A stretch of DNA of 64,000 bases from Cricetomys ansorgei. Its lineage: Eukaryota; Chordata; Mammalia; Rodentia; Nesomyidae. The stretch is from contig JAMJFZ010001871.1 in NCBI GenBank assembly GCA_026225945.1, positions 343,001-407,000 on the forward strand, written 5' to 3'. Under the pieces are notes generated by a model. It searched no databases. It had not been told where the DNA came from and worked only from the letters and a program-made list of their open reading frames with translations. Position numbers and translations under genes: made by a program. Below are positions 47,336-60,313 of this stretch, in pieces. Positions within the stretch are counted from its first letter, which is position 1; the number at the start of each line of letters is the position of its first letter.

Positions 47336-47883
47336 ATAATCAAACCAGAAGAAGAAGGAGGAGGAGAAGGAGAAGGAGGAAGACAGACAGGGAGAGAGAT
47401 AGAGAATATAAGCATGGGCATGCTGACACATTATTTAACTTAAAAACCCATTTCCATTCTTTATTTAGGTTTTTGAAATTTCTTTTGAAAGTTTCATAAA
47501 TGTATATAATGTATTTTCAATTTTTTTTGGAGCAGAAAATTTCCTCAGTATGTGCCACTAGGTTTTTTTTTTTTCCTGAGAGAAGAGATACTTGCACCAC
47601 CATCTTCATACCAAAAAAGGACATTCCATCCTAGACCACCTCCTACCCTCACAGAAACACCCTACTCCACCATTTCCATGGGATCCTCTGACCATCCCCA
47701 AGTGACAAATGACAACAAACTCATTCCTTATTTCATAGTGATCTGTTGAACATAGAAGAAAAGCAGTAGGAACTTCAAGTTGTCTTAGAGACACTTGTCC
47801 CTACTCAATATCATCTTTTAAAAGTATATTCAAATACTTTTCAGAGTAGCATTTATTATTGGGTAATGGAATAATTTTGTTTT
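47336..47883. other. GAA/GGA microsatellite and unique DNA
   Basis: A purine tract (47340-47400) is followed by AT-rich sequence. Bases 47480-47520 resemble the tip of a minus-strand L1 3' end ('gtttcataaatgtatataat'). T-runs lie at 47520-47528 and 47562-47574. No gene is seen. Confidence 0.45.
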
Positions 47884-47995
47884 CCTATTTTATTAAACAA
47901 GGTCTCTCTCTATAACCCAGGCTATCTTTGAACTTGCAATACCCTTGCGATACTCTTGCTTCAATTTCCCAGTGCTGGCATTATAGATGTACTTA
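47884..47995 (-). mobile_element. B1-like SINE fragment
   Basis: 'aaacaaggtctctctctata', 'acccaggctatctttgaact' and 'cagtgctggcattatagatg' match a complemented B1. Confidence 0.7.
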
Positions 47996-48235
47996 TGATT
48001 TATTTTTATTTTTAAAACATGTATTGTTTTAATTCTGTGTTTGATTTAGTATTCCTGAGTGTTTCCTTTGCTTCTTCATCCCTAGGATCTTAACACATGC
48101 AACCCAGTGAATAAGTAATTTCCATTGTGAAATCTATGTCCACTGGAGTACATTTCTACCAATCTTCATAGTAGATTAGCTCTTTTCTAGTAAGAGCAAA
48201 CATGCGTTTGATGTCTTATGTTTAACAGAATGTGA

Positions 48236-48450
48236 GGGCTAGGGGTTCAGTTCAGTCAGTGGAGTACTTATCTAGAAAACACATGCCCTAGGTTTGATTC
48301 CCAGTACCTCATTAACTGAGTATGATGATTCACACCTGGAACCCAGCACTCTGGAATTAGAGACAAAGGAAACAAAAACTCAAGGTCATCCTTGGTTACA
48401 TAACAGGTTCCAGGTCCACCAGGGTTAGATGACAGTCTCAAAACAAACAG
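48236..48450 (+). mobile_element. B4-type SINE (ID plus B1)
   Basis: An ID-like start ('tcagtcagtggagtacttat', 'ggtttgattcccagtacctc') is followed by a B1-like part ('gatgattcacacctggaacc', 'cagcactctggaattagag', 'tcaaggtcatccttggttac') and 'cagtctcaaaacaaac'. ID-then-B1 is the B4 order, opposite to that at 1199-1432. Confidence 0.75.
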
Positions 48451-49797
48451 TCACATGAAAATTCCTGATTATTCAGCAATCTCCTACTTGCTCTCTTAAC
48501 CTCCAAATTTCTCCTTTTTTGTAGACATTTAAAATATCCTTTCTCATTTTCTTAACTGTAAGTATTACATACCAGGGTTCACTTTAATGTAAATCAAAGT
48601 TCTCTGAATCCAGGATCTCATAAGCTGTAATCTTAGTAACCACAGGTTATCATGCTATAGTCTGTGGGTGGTCATGTCATAGTTCTTGGAAAAGGCAGTT
48701 AGGGGACCAGAGAGGAAAATAAAATCTATCTCACTAAAATAAAAATATTGGAAAAGAAGGATATACAATGCAGGAGATAGAGCAACAGAATGGCCACCAA
48801 AACCCTAAATGAAATAAACCACTATTGCTTTACATTTGAACCTAGAAAACTGCGCATAGTGCATCATAGCCAACCTGCTAAGAGAGAAAAAAGATTTTTT
48901 TCTTTATATAGCTTTATATAGAAAACTTTCTTTATATAGAGGTGAATTATATTTTCTTTTGCTTTATGTACCATGTGATATGACATTCAGGATTCTAAAT
49001 GATAAGATTAAGCTAAGAGTTTTTCACATCCTGGGTCTTTATCAGGTATAGTATCAAGCAACCACTAGCTATTTCTGCACAGTTTTTAGTGTTTTGTTGA
49101 AGGTTAGGTATTTTGTCTTTGAAGGATTTTGAGAGTAGAGCTTCTGATGTTCTTTGATGACTGTGGAAAAGGAAGACTGGCCCAGAGCCTTTGGCCTTAC
49201 CCCTGGGGGAGTCCCATGAGATGTTTTCATAAATAAAGAGTGTATTCTCATCATTTCTATTATAGTATTCTTGGATGTATTTGTGTCCAATTATATTTCT
49301 TTTGTGTTATTTGGTATGTGAAGGGACAAATTCCTTTGTAACTTGTCAGTTAAATAGATACAATATGAAAAAGAATTGTTAGAGAAAGAAGCTCAAAAAA
49401 GAAGGAACTAAGAAAGTGTTAGTAATTCAATTGGAAAATTACTTTATTTTATATTTATTTCAATGTAACTCCTATGCCATGCAAACTTTCATTGAAATTA
49501 CACAATGCAGTGTAGTTTAGTATATTAAGAAGGGCACATGTCCATCACTTCAGCCAACATAGAACATTTTCCTTAGCTTTCACAAAGAAATCCCAGAGAA
49601 TTTAACTACTACCCAATAATCCTTTAGCCTGCTCTATCTCTGGGTAATGGTCAGCCCACATTCTCTGTGTATAGATTATATGTTTAGCTTCCTCTTGCAT
49701 TTGAATCTGACAGTACAATTGCTAGCTCATATGCTAACTTTGTGTGCAGAACTGTCAGATAATCTTTCAAAGTGGCTGTACTACTTTTTATAGTTTT
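48451..49797. other. Unique noncoding DNA, no gene seen
   Basis: There is a small reiteration of CTTTATATAG units near 48902-48942. No recognised repeat or gene otherwise. Confidence 0.4.
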
Positions 49798-49980
49798 CTT
49801 TTTTTTGAGATTATAGTATAATTACATCATTCCCCTATTACCTGTCCTTCCTTCAAGCCCTCCTATATAGCCCTTCTTCTCTCTTTCAAATTCATGACCT
49901 CTTTTTTCATTAATTGTTGTTACATGCACATATATATATGTATATACATACATATATACATAAATATATGTTATATATCT
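49798..49980 (-). mobile_element. L1 3' end (rodent), short, with TA microsatellite
   Basis: 'ttttgagattatagtataat' followed by 'tacatcattcccctattacc' and C/T-rich DNA is the complement of the same L1 terminus as at 14887. A TA/CA tract (49928-49978) ends it. Confidence 0.65.
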
Positions 49981-50884
49981 CTTCACGCCTCCAATATCTG
50001 AGCATTAAGTATTGTCTTTACTAAGAATCAATGCAACTTATTAGTTCTATAGGATTCCATTTCTGAACACTTACTAAATAACGACCAAACTGCATTTCAA
50101 ACTTTACTGGGAATGTTTATTAAGTTTTCCCCAATAGGTTTCTGGGTTAGAATAACATTATCATACATGTATAATTAGTGAGAGTTACCACATCTTCATT
50201 AGACCATGGCCACATCTTCAAGGGATTGTTTATGGATAGAATGAGAAGAAGAATCAACGAAGTGTATTGTGTAGGTCCAGCAATATTCAAAGTAGCATAT
50301 TTGCTGATGAAATCACCAAATCCTGACACAATTAGAAGGATTACTTTTAAAAATATTATTATAAGCTATTAATACTATTAATATGCACTTCACTTAGGCA
50401 TTCTTGTAATGCTTACTACCTCAAGCAAAACAAGAAAACACTAGATAAACTAGGTTACTGTCAATACATGATAGCAGATTAAACCATTAGCAACTTTATA
50501 GAAAATTCCAAGGCATGACCTCTATCTAGAGGTGAGTTTCTTCAACTTTATTGTACACAAGAGGCAGTTGGAGGTGGTGTTTAATCACCTGAGTTCCTAA
50601 CATACTCCAGTTGGTGTGGTTCTGAATAATATATTTAGAGAAGACAGAGTAGGTCAAGATTATGATCCATGTTCAATGCTCCTTAGGTGACTTCCTTATA
50701 AAAATCATTTTGAGACCATCTTAACTAGTTCTTTGGGTGTGCAGAGACACTTGGGATATGTGAAGTATCTCCTAAGTGCATTAGAGAGGGTGCTCATTAC
50801 ATTTTGTTCATGGCAGCTTTCACATATAGTAGAGTTCCTAAGAAGCAATCATAGTATTTGTTGAGTGAGTGAAGTTAAGCCTGG
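49981..50884. other. Unique AT-rich noncoding DNA
   Basis: No recognised gene. Bases 50850-50875 weakly resemble an L2/MIR 3' end. Confidence 0.4.
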
Positions 50885-51030
50885 CTACTCTATCTCTTTC
50901 AACTGTAATGACAGAAAAACTTAGAAAGATTGAATCATTTGTCAAGATCAGGTAGCTAATACATTGGGGGATTGAAATTTGACCTAAAGTTATCATAAGA
51001 GATTATAATTTAAACACTCCACCATGGTTT
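50885..51030 (-). mobile_element. MIR SINE fragment
   Basis: 'aaaaacttagaaagattgaa', 'catttgtcaagatcaggtag' and 'ttgggggattgaaatttgac' are the complement of the MIR core. Confidence 0.65.
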
Positions 51031-53609
51031 GGAGTAACTATAATTTCTACTTCAGATCTATACTTGATAAAATGCCCTTGCTTGTGAGCATAATGCAGTT
51101 TTGATCACCACTAGGATACTGATAACTCTTAAGATTCTACATTTATCCACGGAGAGGACCAACTGTGTTATAATGAGTGCCTTCAGAAAAGTCAAATCCT
51201 GTGGCACTCAGACATTCCCTGCTTTGTCCTGTGTCTGATAGTCTTGGTGTACTGGCAACCAGTAACACATATTCTACATCCTAACATTCATCTCTATATT
51301 TTTCTTGAGAACAAACTGTTCAGAAATCTAAGCACACAATAATCAGATCATTATGTATGGCAAATAGAAGCAGCCTTTGCTACCCGTATTGTGAAGGAAA
51401 AAGCTAATCATAGAGAGGATATTCCTTATGAAGAAGGAAAATAATGTAATCAGAAAAGAGGCTCAAAAAAGATACCAAACAAAATCCTGGTGATTAAAAT
51501 GGTTCCATGGTGCTGAAAGAATTCTGGCATACAAGAGCTCAATAAACAAACAAAACCTTTCTGTGTTAGGAACCCATTCCCCCTGCCTTTCTCTCCCTGT
51601 GTGTGTGAGAAAAAGAGTGAGGGTGTGGAACAGAGTAGAACAGAGGCTCCTGTCTAAATTTAGAGCAATACAGCACTACTTTGATATATGAAATTTTGTT
51701 ACCAGCCAACCTAAATATGTCCAGGCTACATATGCTAACATAATGAATTTTTGTAGCTCAACATTGTTATGAATGAAGGACTAATTACCTAAAAGCCTCA
51801 AGTACACTAAGAAGTAAACACTGACTTGACTGATAACACCTGTAGAAGCCCCTGAGCAGGAGATCCCCATACCAAACACACTGGTATCTACCACTCCCAG
51901 ACAACAGAAAATCTGACCAGAAGATGGACTGTTCCATCCCCCAGATTTCCCCTTTTCTATCCTGTAAAACCACAAGACCGCCATACTATGTGCACACAAA
52001 CTCCATTCTTTGGGGAGACTATGGTCCTTTAATTGTTCTGATTAAAAAAAACACATTCTGTTTCTGGAGATACATATCTATTTCCATTTTCTTTTCCAAA
52101 TTGCCTCCATCAAACCAGATATAACACTGAATACCCTTTATGTGATAATATATTTAAGAACTACTTGGGGTAAGGAATGCAGAATTCATAAAAACACCAT
52201 CTCTTCTTTCCATCAAGATTAAATTATTTTTTACAGTCTTTAATAATTACATGACTCCAATTATTCACCATAGTACTAAAATTAACTTATTTTGTTATTG
52301 AAGTTTGAAGTTATGCCCATCAAAGCAATAGGACACTGACTCTGGGCACTCACTCAAATTTAGCTACAGCTTTGTGAGTTGTTTTGGACAATTGAATATT
52401 TATAGGCTAGGAATCACTTATAAGTTGGCTTTGGTCTATTTTGTGTGTTATTGTTGTGAGAAACCTATCCTTGGCTAGTTGTGCTCCCAGACCACAAGAA
52501 ATGGCACTGTTCTGAGTCTAGCCTAGAGTAGTTCACGCACATGGCGGGTGGAGCGGATACATTCTTTCTTATTATCGTGATTATTGTTGAAGACTACTGA
52601 GACTTGACATTTTGACATTATCCTTGATATCTGACAAATATCAAGATATTTGCAAGATAGACTTACTGATCAAGAATTTAAAGAAGTGTTTGCACATAGA
52701 GGTGATAAAGTAATGTACTTTGCCATACACTGTTGTTTTTGTTTTCAGGGTAATTTTTATCTCCTTCCTTTATCTCCTTCCACATTCTGATGCTAGGGCC
52801 TCCAGTGTTCTGAACATCATTAAACTGTATTAATAGTATCCTCCTCTACCAAGGTGGATGTTTGGGTTTAGCCAGTGTTGGGACAGTAGAAGACAGGAGG
52901 AAAGAGAAGGAAGTTATATTTCCCTGTCTTGCTGCAGGCCTGACAGTGGTGTGTTTCCCTTTAACATTAGCTCCCAAGAGGTGGCCCTCTGTCCAAACAC
53001 TTTCAGTTTTTGATGCGTCGATAACATTGTCCTTTCTTTTTACTCCTTTGGGCACGGAAAAATGTGAGATGGGTATGTATAGAGGATGATATGTATATGT
53101 TTTAGTTATAATCTTTACTAGACATACACATATATGTATCACAATCTCTGTTTTATTCTATGAATCCTTTGTATAGCTCAGTGCTAGTGCTTTTGTTGCA
53201 AAGATTGGTTATAATTTCTTTTGCTCAGCTGTTACCTATTTTCTGTTTGGACCATCCTCCTACATCCTTTAAATCATATCTAGTTCTATCAAAAGCTTCA
53301 TGGAAGACCACTAAAGTAATTATTAGAAAAAATAATTAACTAGTTATTTGTTTCTGTGTTTCACTGCGTGTCGTTATTTTTTTTTTCAAACCATGCTGAA
53401 ACAAATAACTCTTACCTGAGTTTCATAATAGAGATTAGTTTGACCTTAATCAGTGAGTTTGGCAGTATAAGCATTTTCCTACATAGAGACATGCAATTAA
53501 AGAATGGCATTTGTTTTTAATTACTATTACTCATCTGATTTGATGTAGAAATAAGGTAAATGAGCTTGGGTTACAAAATTTAGTTTAAATTATTTTGTAC
53601 TCATTTATA
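51031..53609. other. Long unique noncoding stretch
   Basis: About 2.6 kb without named repeats. Opposing short open frames (51781-52124, 52846-53142) have no recognisable domain. The stretch at 52480-52560 is slightly richer in GC but otherwise unremarkable. Confidence 0.4.
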
Positions 53610-53778
53610 GTATGTGCGCATGTACGCATATGTCATGGGACTTAAGTAGAGGTCAGAAGACAAACTGTGGAAATTGGTTCTCTCCTCTAACCCTATGGAT
53701 CACGGAGGTTAAACTTGGATCATCAGACTTGACGACAAGCTCCTTTACCCACTCAGCTGCCTTGGTAGCCTCACATGG
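53610..53778 (-). mobile_element. B2-superfamily (RSINE/B3-type) SINE, minus strand
   Basis: 'gaggtcagaagacaaactgt', 'ggttctctcctctaacccta', 'atcatcagacttgacgacaa' and 'cctttacccactcagctgcc' are the complement of a rodent tRNA-derived SINE. Confidence 0.75.
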
Positions 53779-53980
53779 ATTTTAAAACTCACATTATAAA
53801 ATTTACCATCTTAATCCTTTGGAAGTAAACATTAGTTTAGTGCTAAGTATATTTACATTGTTATAAAGCAGACTTCCAGATCTTTTTCAGCCCCCAGAAC
53901 TGAAAGTCTACATATGTTAAAAGAAAAAGTAACTTTCCCTTTCTCGTCACTTGTAACCAAATTTTTACTTTCTATCTCTC

Positions 53981-54030
<50 letters not shown>

Positions 54031-54043
54031 ATCTATCTATTAT
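53981..54043. repeat. CTAT tetranucleotide microsatellite
   Basis: Fifteen or so CTAT units with one CTTT variant near 54026. Directly followed by a SINE. Confidence 0.95.
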
Positions 54044-54370
54044 TTTAGATGTTTCAAAGCTAAGATATGATTTGACCAGCAAAACACTTGTCTTGTATGA
54101 GGACCTGAGTAAAATCCTGAGAATCCATGTGAAATACACAGGCATGATGCTATCCCAGTGCTGAGTAGATGGAGATTTTCTGTAGCTGCCTAACCAACCT
54201 ACCCTTATTTGTGAGCTCCTGGAAAATGAGAAACCATGCCTCAAAGGAAATGGATGGTGTCCTTGAGGATGAAACCCAAAGCTTTTTTCCACACATGTGC
54301 ACACCTATGTTCATGACATGTATATTGACACGTGCATGAACACATACAAGTACACACATACAGACATAAG
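54044..54370 (+). mobile_element. B2-superfamily (B3/RSINE-type) SINE
   Basis: 'tgaggacctgagtaaaatcc', 'caggcatgatgctatcccag', 'tttgtgagctcctggaaaat' and 'agaaaccatgcctcaaagga' precede a CA-rich tail to 54364. Confidence 0.65.
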
Positions 54371-55209
54371 AAAAGACATCTATACATGAGAATTATTGCT
54401 TGGGTTCACTTGTCCCATACAGCACATCTTCTCCTTCAAACATGTCTCTAACATTTTCACAGTGGCAACTGTTGGCAGCACCTCCATTTCACATTTGAAC
54501 TTGGCACTAATTGGAACTATTACACAAAATTTACTTCTTATTGAACAGCCACACACTCTGTATAGTCTCGGCAACTGTGAATTTAGGCATGACATGTGAA
54601 TCCTTTGGTCAGTGGGATACAGGAGAAATAATTTGCCACTTGCAGGATAAAACATTTAAATGTTTGTGCTCAACTCATTGACTCTCTTTTCTGAAGAAGA
54701 ATGTTGACATGGTAAACTGATAAGTTCCAAACAGTGTGAATCATGAGTCACTGTAATGGGCAAGACTGCCTCTCTACAGACTTCTTTTTTGAACTCCCAT
54801 CAAATCATGCATGAATTAGCAGTAAATCTTTATTGTGCTAAGTCACAGAAATTACAGGCCTAAGGTTCACACAACTCAGCCCACCCTGTACTCAGGGGTG
54901 TGCTTGATGAGATACTAATCTCTTCATTTGCTATGCTGAGTTTTTAGCTCTAGTGATTTTGTTAAACAGGTGAGCCTATCCCAATCTGTAGTGACCATTT
55001 TACTCCAAAAACATTAATATAAGATATATCCTACCTCTAAAGTATTTCTGGTGAGTTAGATTTGCAAACCACTAATAATTATGGAGAATTTAACTCCATC
55101 CTATGTTGACTTTATTCAGCATTAATCACAGAACTTATATATGTTCTCTCATGCTCCTCCATGCCTTGATGTTTGTTGCCTTCCATATCTCCTCCTCCAA
55201 ATTAAAAAA
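54371..55209. other. Unique noncoding DNA, no gene seen
   Basis: Opposing open frames (54380-54655 and 54396-54599) overlap each other and have no family resemblance. Confidence 0.4.
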
Positions 55210-55508
55210 AAAAAAAATTAGCTGGGAGATGGATCAGTGGGTAAAGTGCTTATTGTATAAGTCAGATGACCTGAGTTTTGATCACCAGAACCCAAATAAA
55301 AGCTGGATGTGTAATTGCAAGTATCTGTGGTCCCAGAATGCAGCAGTGAACAAGACAGAAACATGGTTTCAAACTAAGTGGAAGAGCACAGGACAGAATG
55401 CACGTGCCTGCACTCATGTCTATACACATGAGCACCATACATGTGTCTTCTCTCTCTCCTCTCTGTCTCCCACCCCTGCCTCTCTCTCTCTCACACACAC
55501 ACACAGAA
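55210..55508 (+). mobile_element. B2-superfamily (B3/RSINE-type) SINE with CT/CA tail
   Basis: 'gctgggagatggatcagtgg', 'gtaaagtgcttattgtataa', 'gatgacctgagttttgatca' and 'ccagaacccaaataaaagct' mark the 5' tRNA-like half. The 3' tail has become a CT/CA microsatellite (55455-55505). The 159-codon open frame (55103-55582) crosses this SINE and is not a gene. Confidence 0.8.
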
Positions 55509-55649
55509 AAATGGACCATTTATATCACTCTATCCTCCAAGGCTCAGGGATCATTGTGGAAGAATGGATTGAAAGGCTGTAAGAACCAGGGTGGGGTGTG
55601 TGAGGAATACTACAAGGAAAAAGTGTTTCCTGGAAATAAGGTGGCAGTC

Positions 55650-56035
55650 ACACATATAAAGTCACAATAATTGTGACAGCACATGCAAGACATGTTCGAG
55701 CTCAAGCTATACTAAATCCCCACATGGATAGAGGACTTAGCAATGTTCCACCCCTAGCTGAACTATTATTGGAAAATGATAGCTTCTGGGAGATGAAGAG
55801 TCTGTTTTCTTCAAGGGGGTGGCCCCTGGTAGTTTGATCACATTCCAGTAGAAGATCAACCATCTAAGAGTGTATGAGCAGCACAAAGTGGTCTTAATGG
55901 AGTTTTGGAAAGTGAGGACACAAAGTTGGGTGGTAGGAAAGGGCTGCTCAAACCTTGAGGAATTGGGGAAGATGGGGTGAATATGACCATGATATGTGTC
56001 TGAAATTCTCAAAGAAATAATAAAAATATTCTTAG
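55650..56035 (+). mobile_element. L1 3' UTR fragment (rodent)
   Basis: 'cacccctagctgaactatta', 'tctgttttcttcaagggggt', 'ggcccctggtagtttgatca', 'cattccagtagaagatcaac' and 'gagcagcacaaagtggtctt', then 'tctgaaattctcaaagaaat' at the end, track the rodent L1 3' UTR to its terminus. Confidence 0.8.
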
Positions 56036-57714
56036 CATTTGATAGACACTTTAACTGAGATCACTGGAACCTGAAGAGTCAATTGTGCAGTACAATTTAA
56101 AACTTGTATATTCTGCTGGTTGAGAATATAACCAGTAAACAGGTCATTTTTATATCTATGGCTAGATACTGGTGTGTCTAGCTTTGGAGGGAGTAAATCT
56201 TAATACATGCCTGTTGAAATGAACCTGTAAACCTATTCATCTTTGTGGGGTGATTTACTCCTTGAGGGAAGAGAGCTGCCTTACTCATGTTTATATTCTA
56301 CACAATGTCTTGAGCATATTAGAAACTTCTTAAACATTTAATTTAAATTACAAGGTAAATAGGACAATATTAGAATTAGAGAAGGTTAGTATTTAGGCCA
56401 CGAACCAGGGCAAGCGAGCCATTATAAGTTATTGACTTTAACAAATTAGTATTAGCAAAACATTCAGCAACATTACAGTGATTCATATATTCATTCTGTG
56501 TCACGCTCTTCCCACGTTCTGTATTTATTCACACTTACTGGATAATAAGAAAAGCAAACAAATATTTAGTGTCTAGTTTCAATTTTGCTTGCTTCTGAAA
56601 ATTAACACAATGCATTTTAAGTGTCATTCAAATCAATACAGATTCAAGATGCATAATTACCCTTCACAAGATGTAATTAGTGATGAGTAAATACTAATTT
56701 TATGTGTATATGTGCTTGTGTATACATAACATATAAACATTTGTTTTTAAGATAAACTAATTATGCTTTAATGCTTATTCTTATCAGGAAAATTATATTG
56801 CACCTTTGGTATACAGGATGATTTGAAAATTATTATGATTTATTGCTAATGCAGCTAGAATTTCTTTGGCCATTATTTTTCTCATGTAACTGGAGTTATT
56901 TTCCCCCTTAATTTATCTACTGAATGGGCAGTGCTCTGTTAACATGAACATCATAATTAACTACTCAATAATGTCTCCTTTATCTAGAATCAATTAATTA
57001 TAGTGTTTGGTAATGTGCCTTTCTCCACTATGGGGAATGCTTCCTGATTGATGAACAGTTGTTATAAAAACATAGATTTCTAATTTTTTCTTATTCTCTA
57101 CTTACAAAAAATTTTAAATCATATTTTCATGTGAATATCAAGAGTCTGAACATACAACATTTCACCACCTGAGGACTCCTTTGACCAACAACTCAATTAT
57201 ATATGACTTATTCCTGGTATTAGAGGCTTAATTTGGTGAAAAGAGATGTCCATGGGGACCCTGAAACAACCCAGGCTGTTTTTAAGGTTCTAAGTGTCTT
57301 TGCTTCTCTGCTCACTGTCTTCTTCTTCAGACTTCCCTGAAGTTGTATTGGGTACACACCTTCCTTCTTTCTCTCCCAAAGTTAGCAAATGAGAGAATTT
57401 GCTACAGTGTTATGAGCTTATGCACATCTCAACAACAGCATGCCTTCTCTCTGATTCTTTCTTACTTTCCTTGAGCCTGGCACCCTGTGGGTAGCTAGGA
57501 AGTACTTTTTAAATGGGCAATTAGATAGTTTTAAATGCAGTACTTTACTTAAAAAGTATTTAAAACGCTAGCAAATTTTAATTTTTAGTTTACAAAGCAA
57601 TGTGTATATTCTACTCTTATTAGTCACATGAAGTTATGATATTAAAAACTCTATGTAAGTAAAGGATAGAGAAAACCCTAGAGATCTGTTTTAGCATGCA
57701 GTGTACCTTCCAGT
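56036..57714. other. Repeat-poor AT-rich DNA, candidate conserved noncoding element
   Basis: No gene and no recognised repeat. Bases 56640-57000 contain many homeodomain-type core words, e.g. 'gcataattaccc', 'gtaattagtgatg', 'aactaattatgc', 'cataattaactac', 'caattaattatag'. The texture is that of developmental enhancers in gene deserts, but only cross-species alignment could show that. Confidence 0.3.
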
Positions 57715-59125
57715 CTCAAGACTGTAACTTGTCTTCAGCAATAGGGCCTTGTTGTCTGTTTGTGGAGAGCAGCTTATACAATTGCACAACTCATTGAGCA
57801 CAGAGAAATAAAGCTGGTGTTTATCTAGAGCCCTCACCCTTATCAAAGGAGAAACACAAACAGCAAACCAGCTACAAAAACTTTGATCTACAATGGTGTC
57901 CTGCCTTCAAGATATGCTAATGCAATGGTGGCACAAAGTTTATGGGAGTAGCCAACCAATATCTGATTTGACTTAAGGCCTACTTCATGAAATGGAACCC
58001 ATACCTGATGCTACATGAGTGACCAAGAACCTGAGACTAGATAGCCCACAGACTTAGGGAAAAACCAAACACTACTATTTTAGTAAAGGGACAGGGAAAT
58101 AAAATGACTCCTTATGATATTCTGTCATACCCATAAATCTCAGCCATTATCAGAGAAGCCCCTCCTGTAATAGAGGGGAAAAATACATTTAAGCACTATG
58201 CAAAGAGTGAGAGACCTTGGGACTGTCAGCCCTAAATGGGCTGTCTCCATCATATTCCTCCCCTTGGGGCTCAGGAAAACCTTTGGAAGAAGAAGCAAAA
58301 AGAATTTAAGAGACTGAGGGGAAGGAGAACACCAAGAAATCAGGGCATTCTAAACACTTCAGGATCAGTGTACGTATGAACTCACAGAAACTAAGGCAGC
58401 CTGCAAGGGCCTGCATGTGTCTGCACCAGATAAGAGTCCTAGAGCTGACAGTGGAAGTAGTCACATGCCCCCATCCCTATAACCCAGAAGCTATCTTTAA
58501 TTGATAACCACTTGCAAATGAAGATTTAGTTTTCTCTAAGGGAGACTCACTAGGGAAACAAGCTATCCTAAAGAATACATTGCACTCCCAGTACTAGATG
58601 GCCAAAAGAAAAGCAACTCAAAGACATCTTGGTAATTTTCTTTTCTCATAACTCTGTGTCAGGCCCTTTTATTTAATTAATTAAGTGATTAATTAATCTA
58701 TATACATATTTTTATTTATTTAATTTAATATGCTTTTTAAGTTATATTTATGTTTTTGTTTTTTTGCCCTATAGATCCTTTACATATATATTATGATTTC
58801 TGGTTTCATGTTTTTATGGGATTCCTGAGTGTGCAAATGAATGGATCTCTTTATCTATAACTGTTTGTGCCATTTCTTGGGCTCTTTTCCTTCCTTTTCT
58901 TTTGTTTGTTTTTGTCCTATTTCTAGGTGTTTGGGTTTTTCTTATCTTACTGTATTTTATTATTATCACTCAGAAGCCTGCTTGTTTTCTAATGAGAGAC
59001 AACAAGGTGGATCAGGGTGGGAGGAGACTGAGTAGGGAGGAACTGGAGGAAGTAGATGGAGGGAAATTGTAATCAGGATATATTTTATGAAAAAAACCAT
59101 CTATTTTCAATGGAAGGAAACAAAA
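57715..59125 (+). mobile_element. L1 3' region (rodent Lx-like), longest copy in the window
   Basis: Sequential rodent L1 3' UTR landmarks: 'gtcttcagcaatagggcctt', 'aagaacctgagactagatag', 'aaaatgactccttatgatat', 'gagagaccttgggactgtca', 'aaatgggctgtctccatcat', 'atgggattcctgagtgtgca' and 'gaggaactggaggaagtag'. The end reads 'gtaatcaggatatattttat'. A stretch at about 58440-58640 departs from the L1 pattern and may be an insertion or lineage-specific sequence. No ORF2 is seen. It shares its end with the L1 half of the 36226-36976 chimera. Confidence 0.75.
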
Positions 59126-59310
59126 ACAATTCATAAGATGTCACTGAATAGAAAGAAGAAGGGCTCATATAGCACCACAGGTAGAGGAAAAGGGGAATTT
59201 TAAAGTATCATGATGTATGATTGACATATAATCTAGGTTTTCATGCCCATACTTTAGGATGCATAAAAGAAAGACAATGAAACTGCAGGTTGTAGAGATC
59301 AGGTCACAAA
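59126..59310. other. Unique spacer, no gene seen
   Basis: No feature recognised. Confidence 0.35.

Positions 59311-59394
<84 letters not shown>
59311..59394. repeat. Compound (CT)n(CA)n microsatellite
   Basis: About 26 CT units pass directly into about 15 CA units, with few interruptions. Confidence 0.97.
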
Positions 59395-59396
<2 letters not shown>

Positions 59397-60313
59397 CTCA
59401 GGGGTTATTGATGCATTCACAGCAAGGATATCTACTGTCAGAGAACTTGTGCCACCCAGTTTTATAATTCTGTACCGTTATCACCCTGAGCATCACCAGA
59501 ATGCTTTGTTACTACATCCCGGCATTAATAAACTTTGCCCTCTGTTTGTCCATGCTTTTATTGACAGATCATCTATAAAGCTTCTCCAGGGTTTAGAGCA
59601 GCAGCTATCATCTTCGTATCATAGTGCTTCCCCCCACTGGAAAGAACAGAAGGAAGTAGCAACCACTGATGTCCCTGACCAAAGGGACTATTAAAAATTG
59701 ACAGAAACTGTAGAAGGTGCGGATGACTGCATTCACTTCTCCTTTCTTTCTTGCTGCTCTGAGATGACTCTTGCTTCAGCCATATGCTCCCACTGCCTTG
59801 ACATTCTGTTTTGCCTTGTGGCTCAAAGCACTGAACCACATTGGGGTTGGGGATGGGCTGAAATTCCATAATCATGAACCAAAAGAAATCTTTCATTTTA
59901 AGTTGCTTTCTTGGGTATTTTGTCAGTAACAAAAAAAGATTCTCTTTCCTGAGTTTTCTGAAGGTAACTACAGGCAAGTCTCTGGTATATATATTTCAAA
60001 TGAAATGCAAACTACTTTCACTTCCCCACTTGTGACTAAAACAAAGAAATAGTTTTAAATATGATCAATGCCAACTTCTTTTGGATATATTTTTGATATA
60101 TTTTTGTGATGTTCCCAGCTCTATATAATCCTGGCAGAATATAAATCATCCTTTTGTAAAGATGAGAATGAGGAGGGTATATTGGTAGCATACCTCTCCA
60201 ATGAATGGATGTCTAGTCTGAAGCTCTTGCTTCTACGGTGTCTCTCTGATGAAAATATCCTTGCTTACTTACTGTGGCTTATGTCAAGCTATGAACCATA
60301 CATCACATTTGAT
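59395..60313. other. Unique noncoding DNA, no gene seen
   Basis: It includes a 134-codon minus-strand open frame (59573-59977) opposite an 81-codon plus frame. Neither shows a domain I recognise. Confidence 0.4.

Noticed and set aside
55103..55582. 159-codon open frame with a hydrophobic N-terminus
   Set aside because: Most of it lies in a B3-type SINE and its CT/CA tail; the hydrophobic start comes from T-rich unique DNA.
59573..59977. 134-codon minus-strand open frame
   Set aside because: No domain, signal or family resemblance, and an opposing frame overlaps it. A frame this long is plausible by chance in 64 kb.
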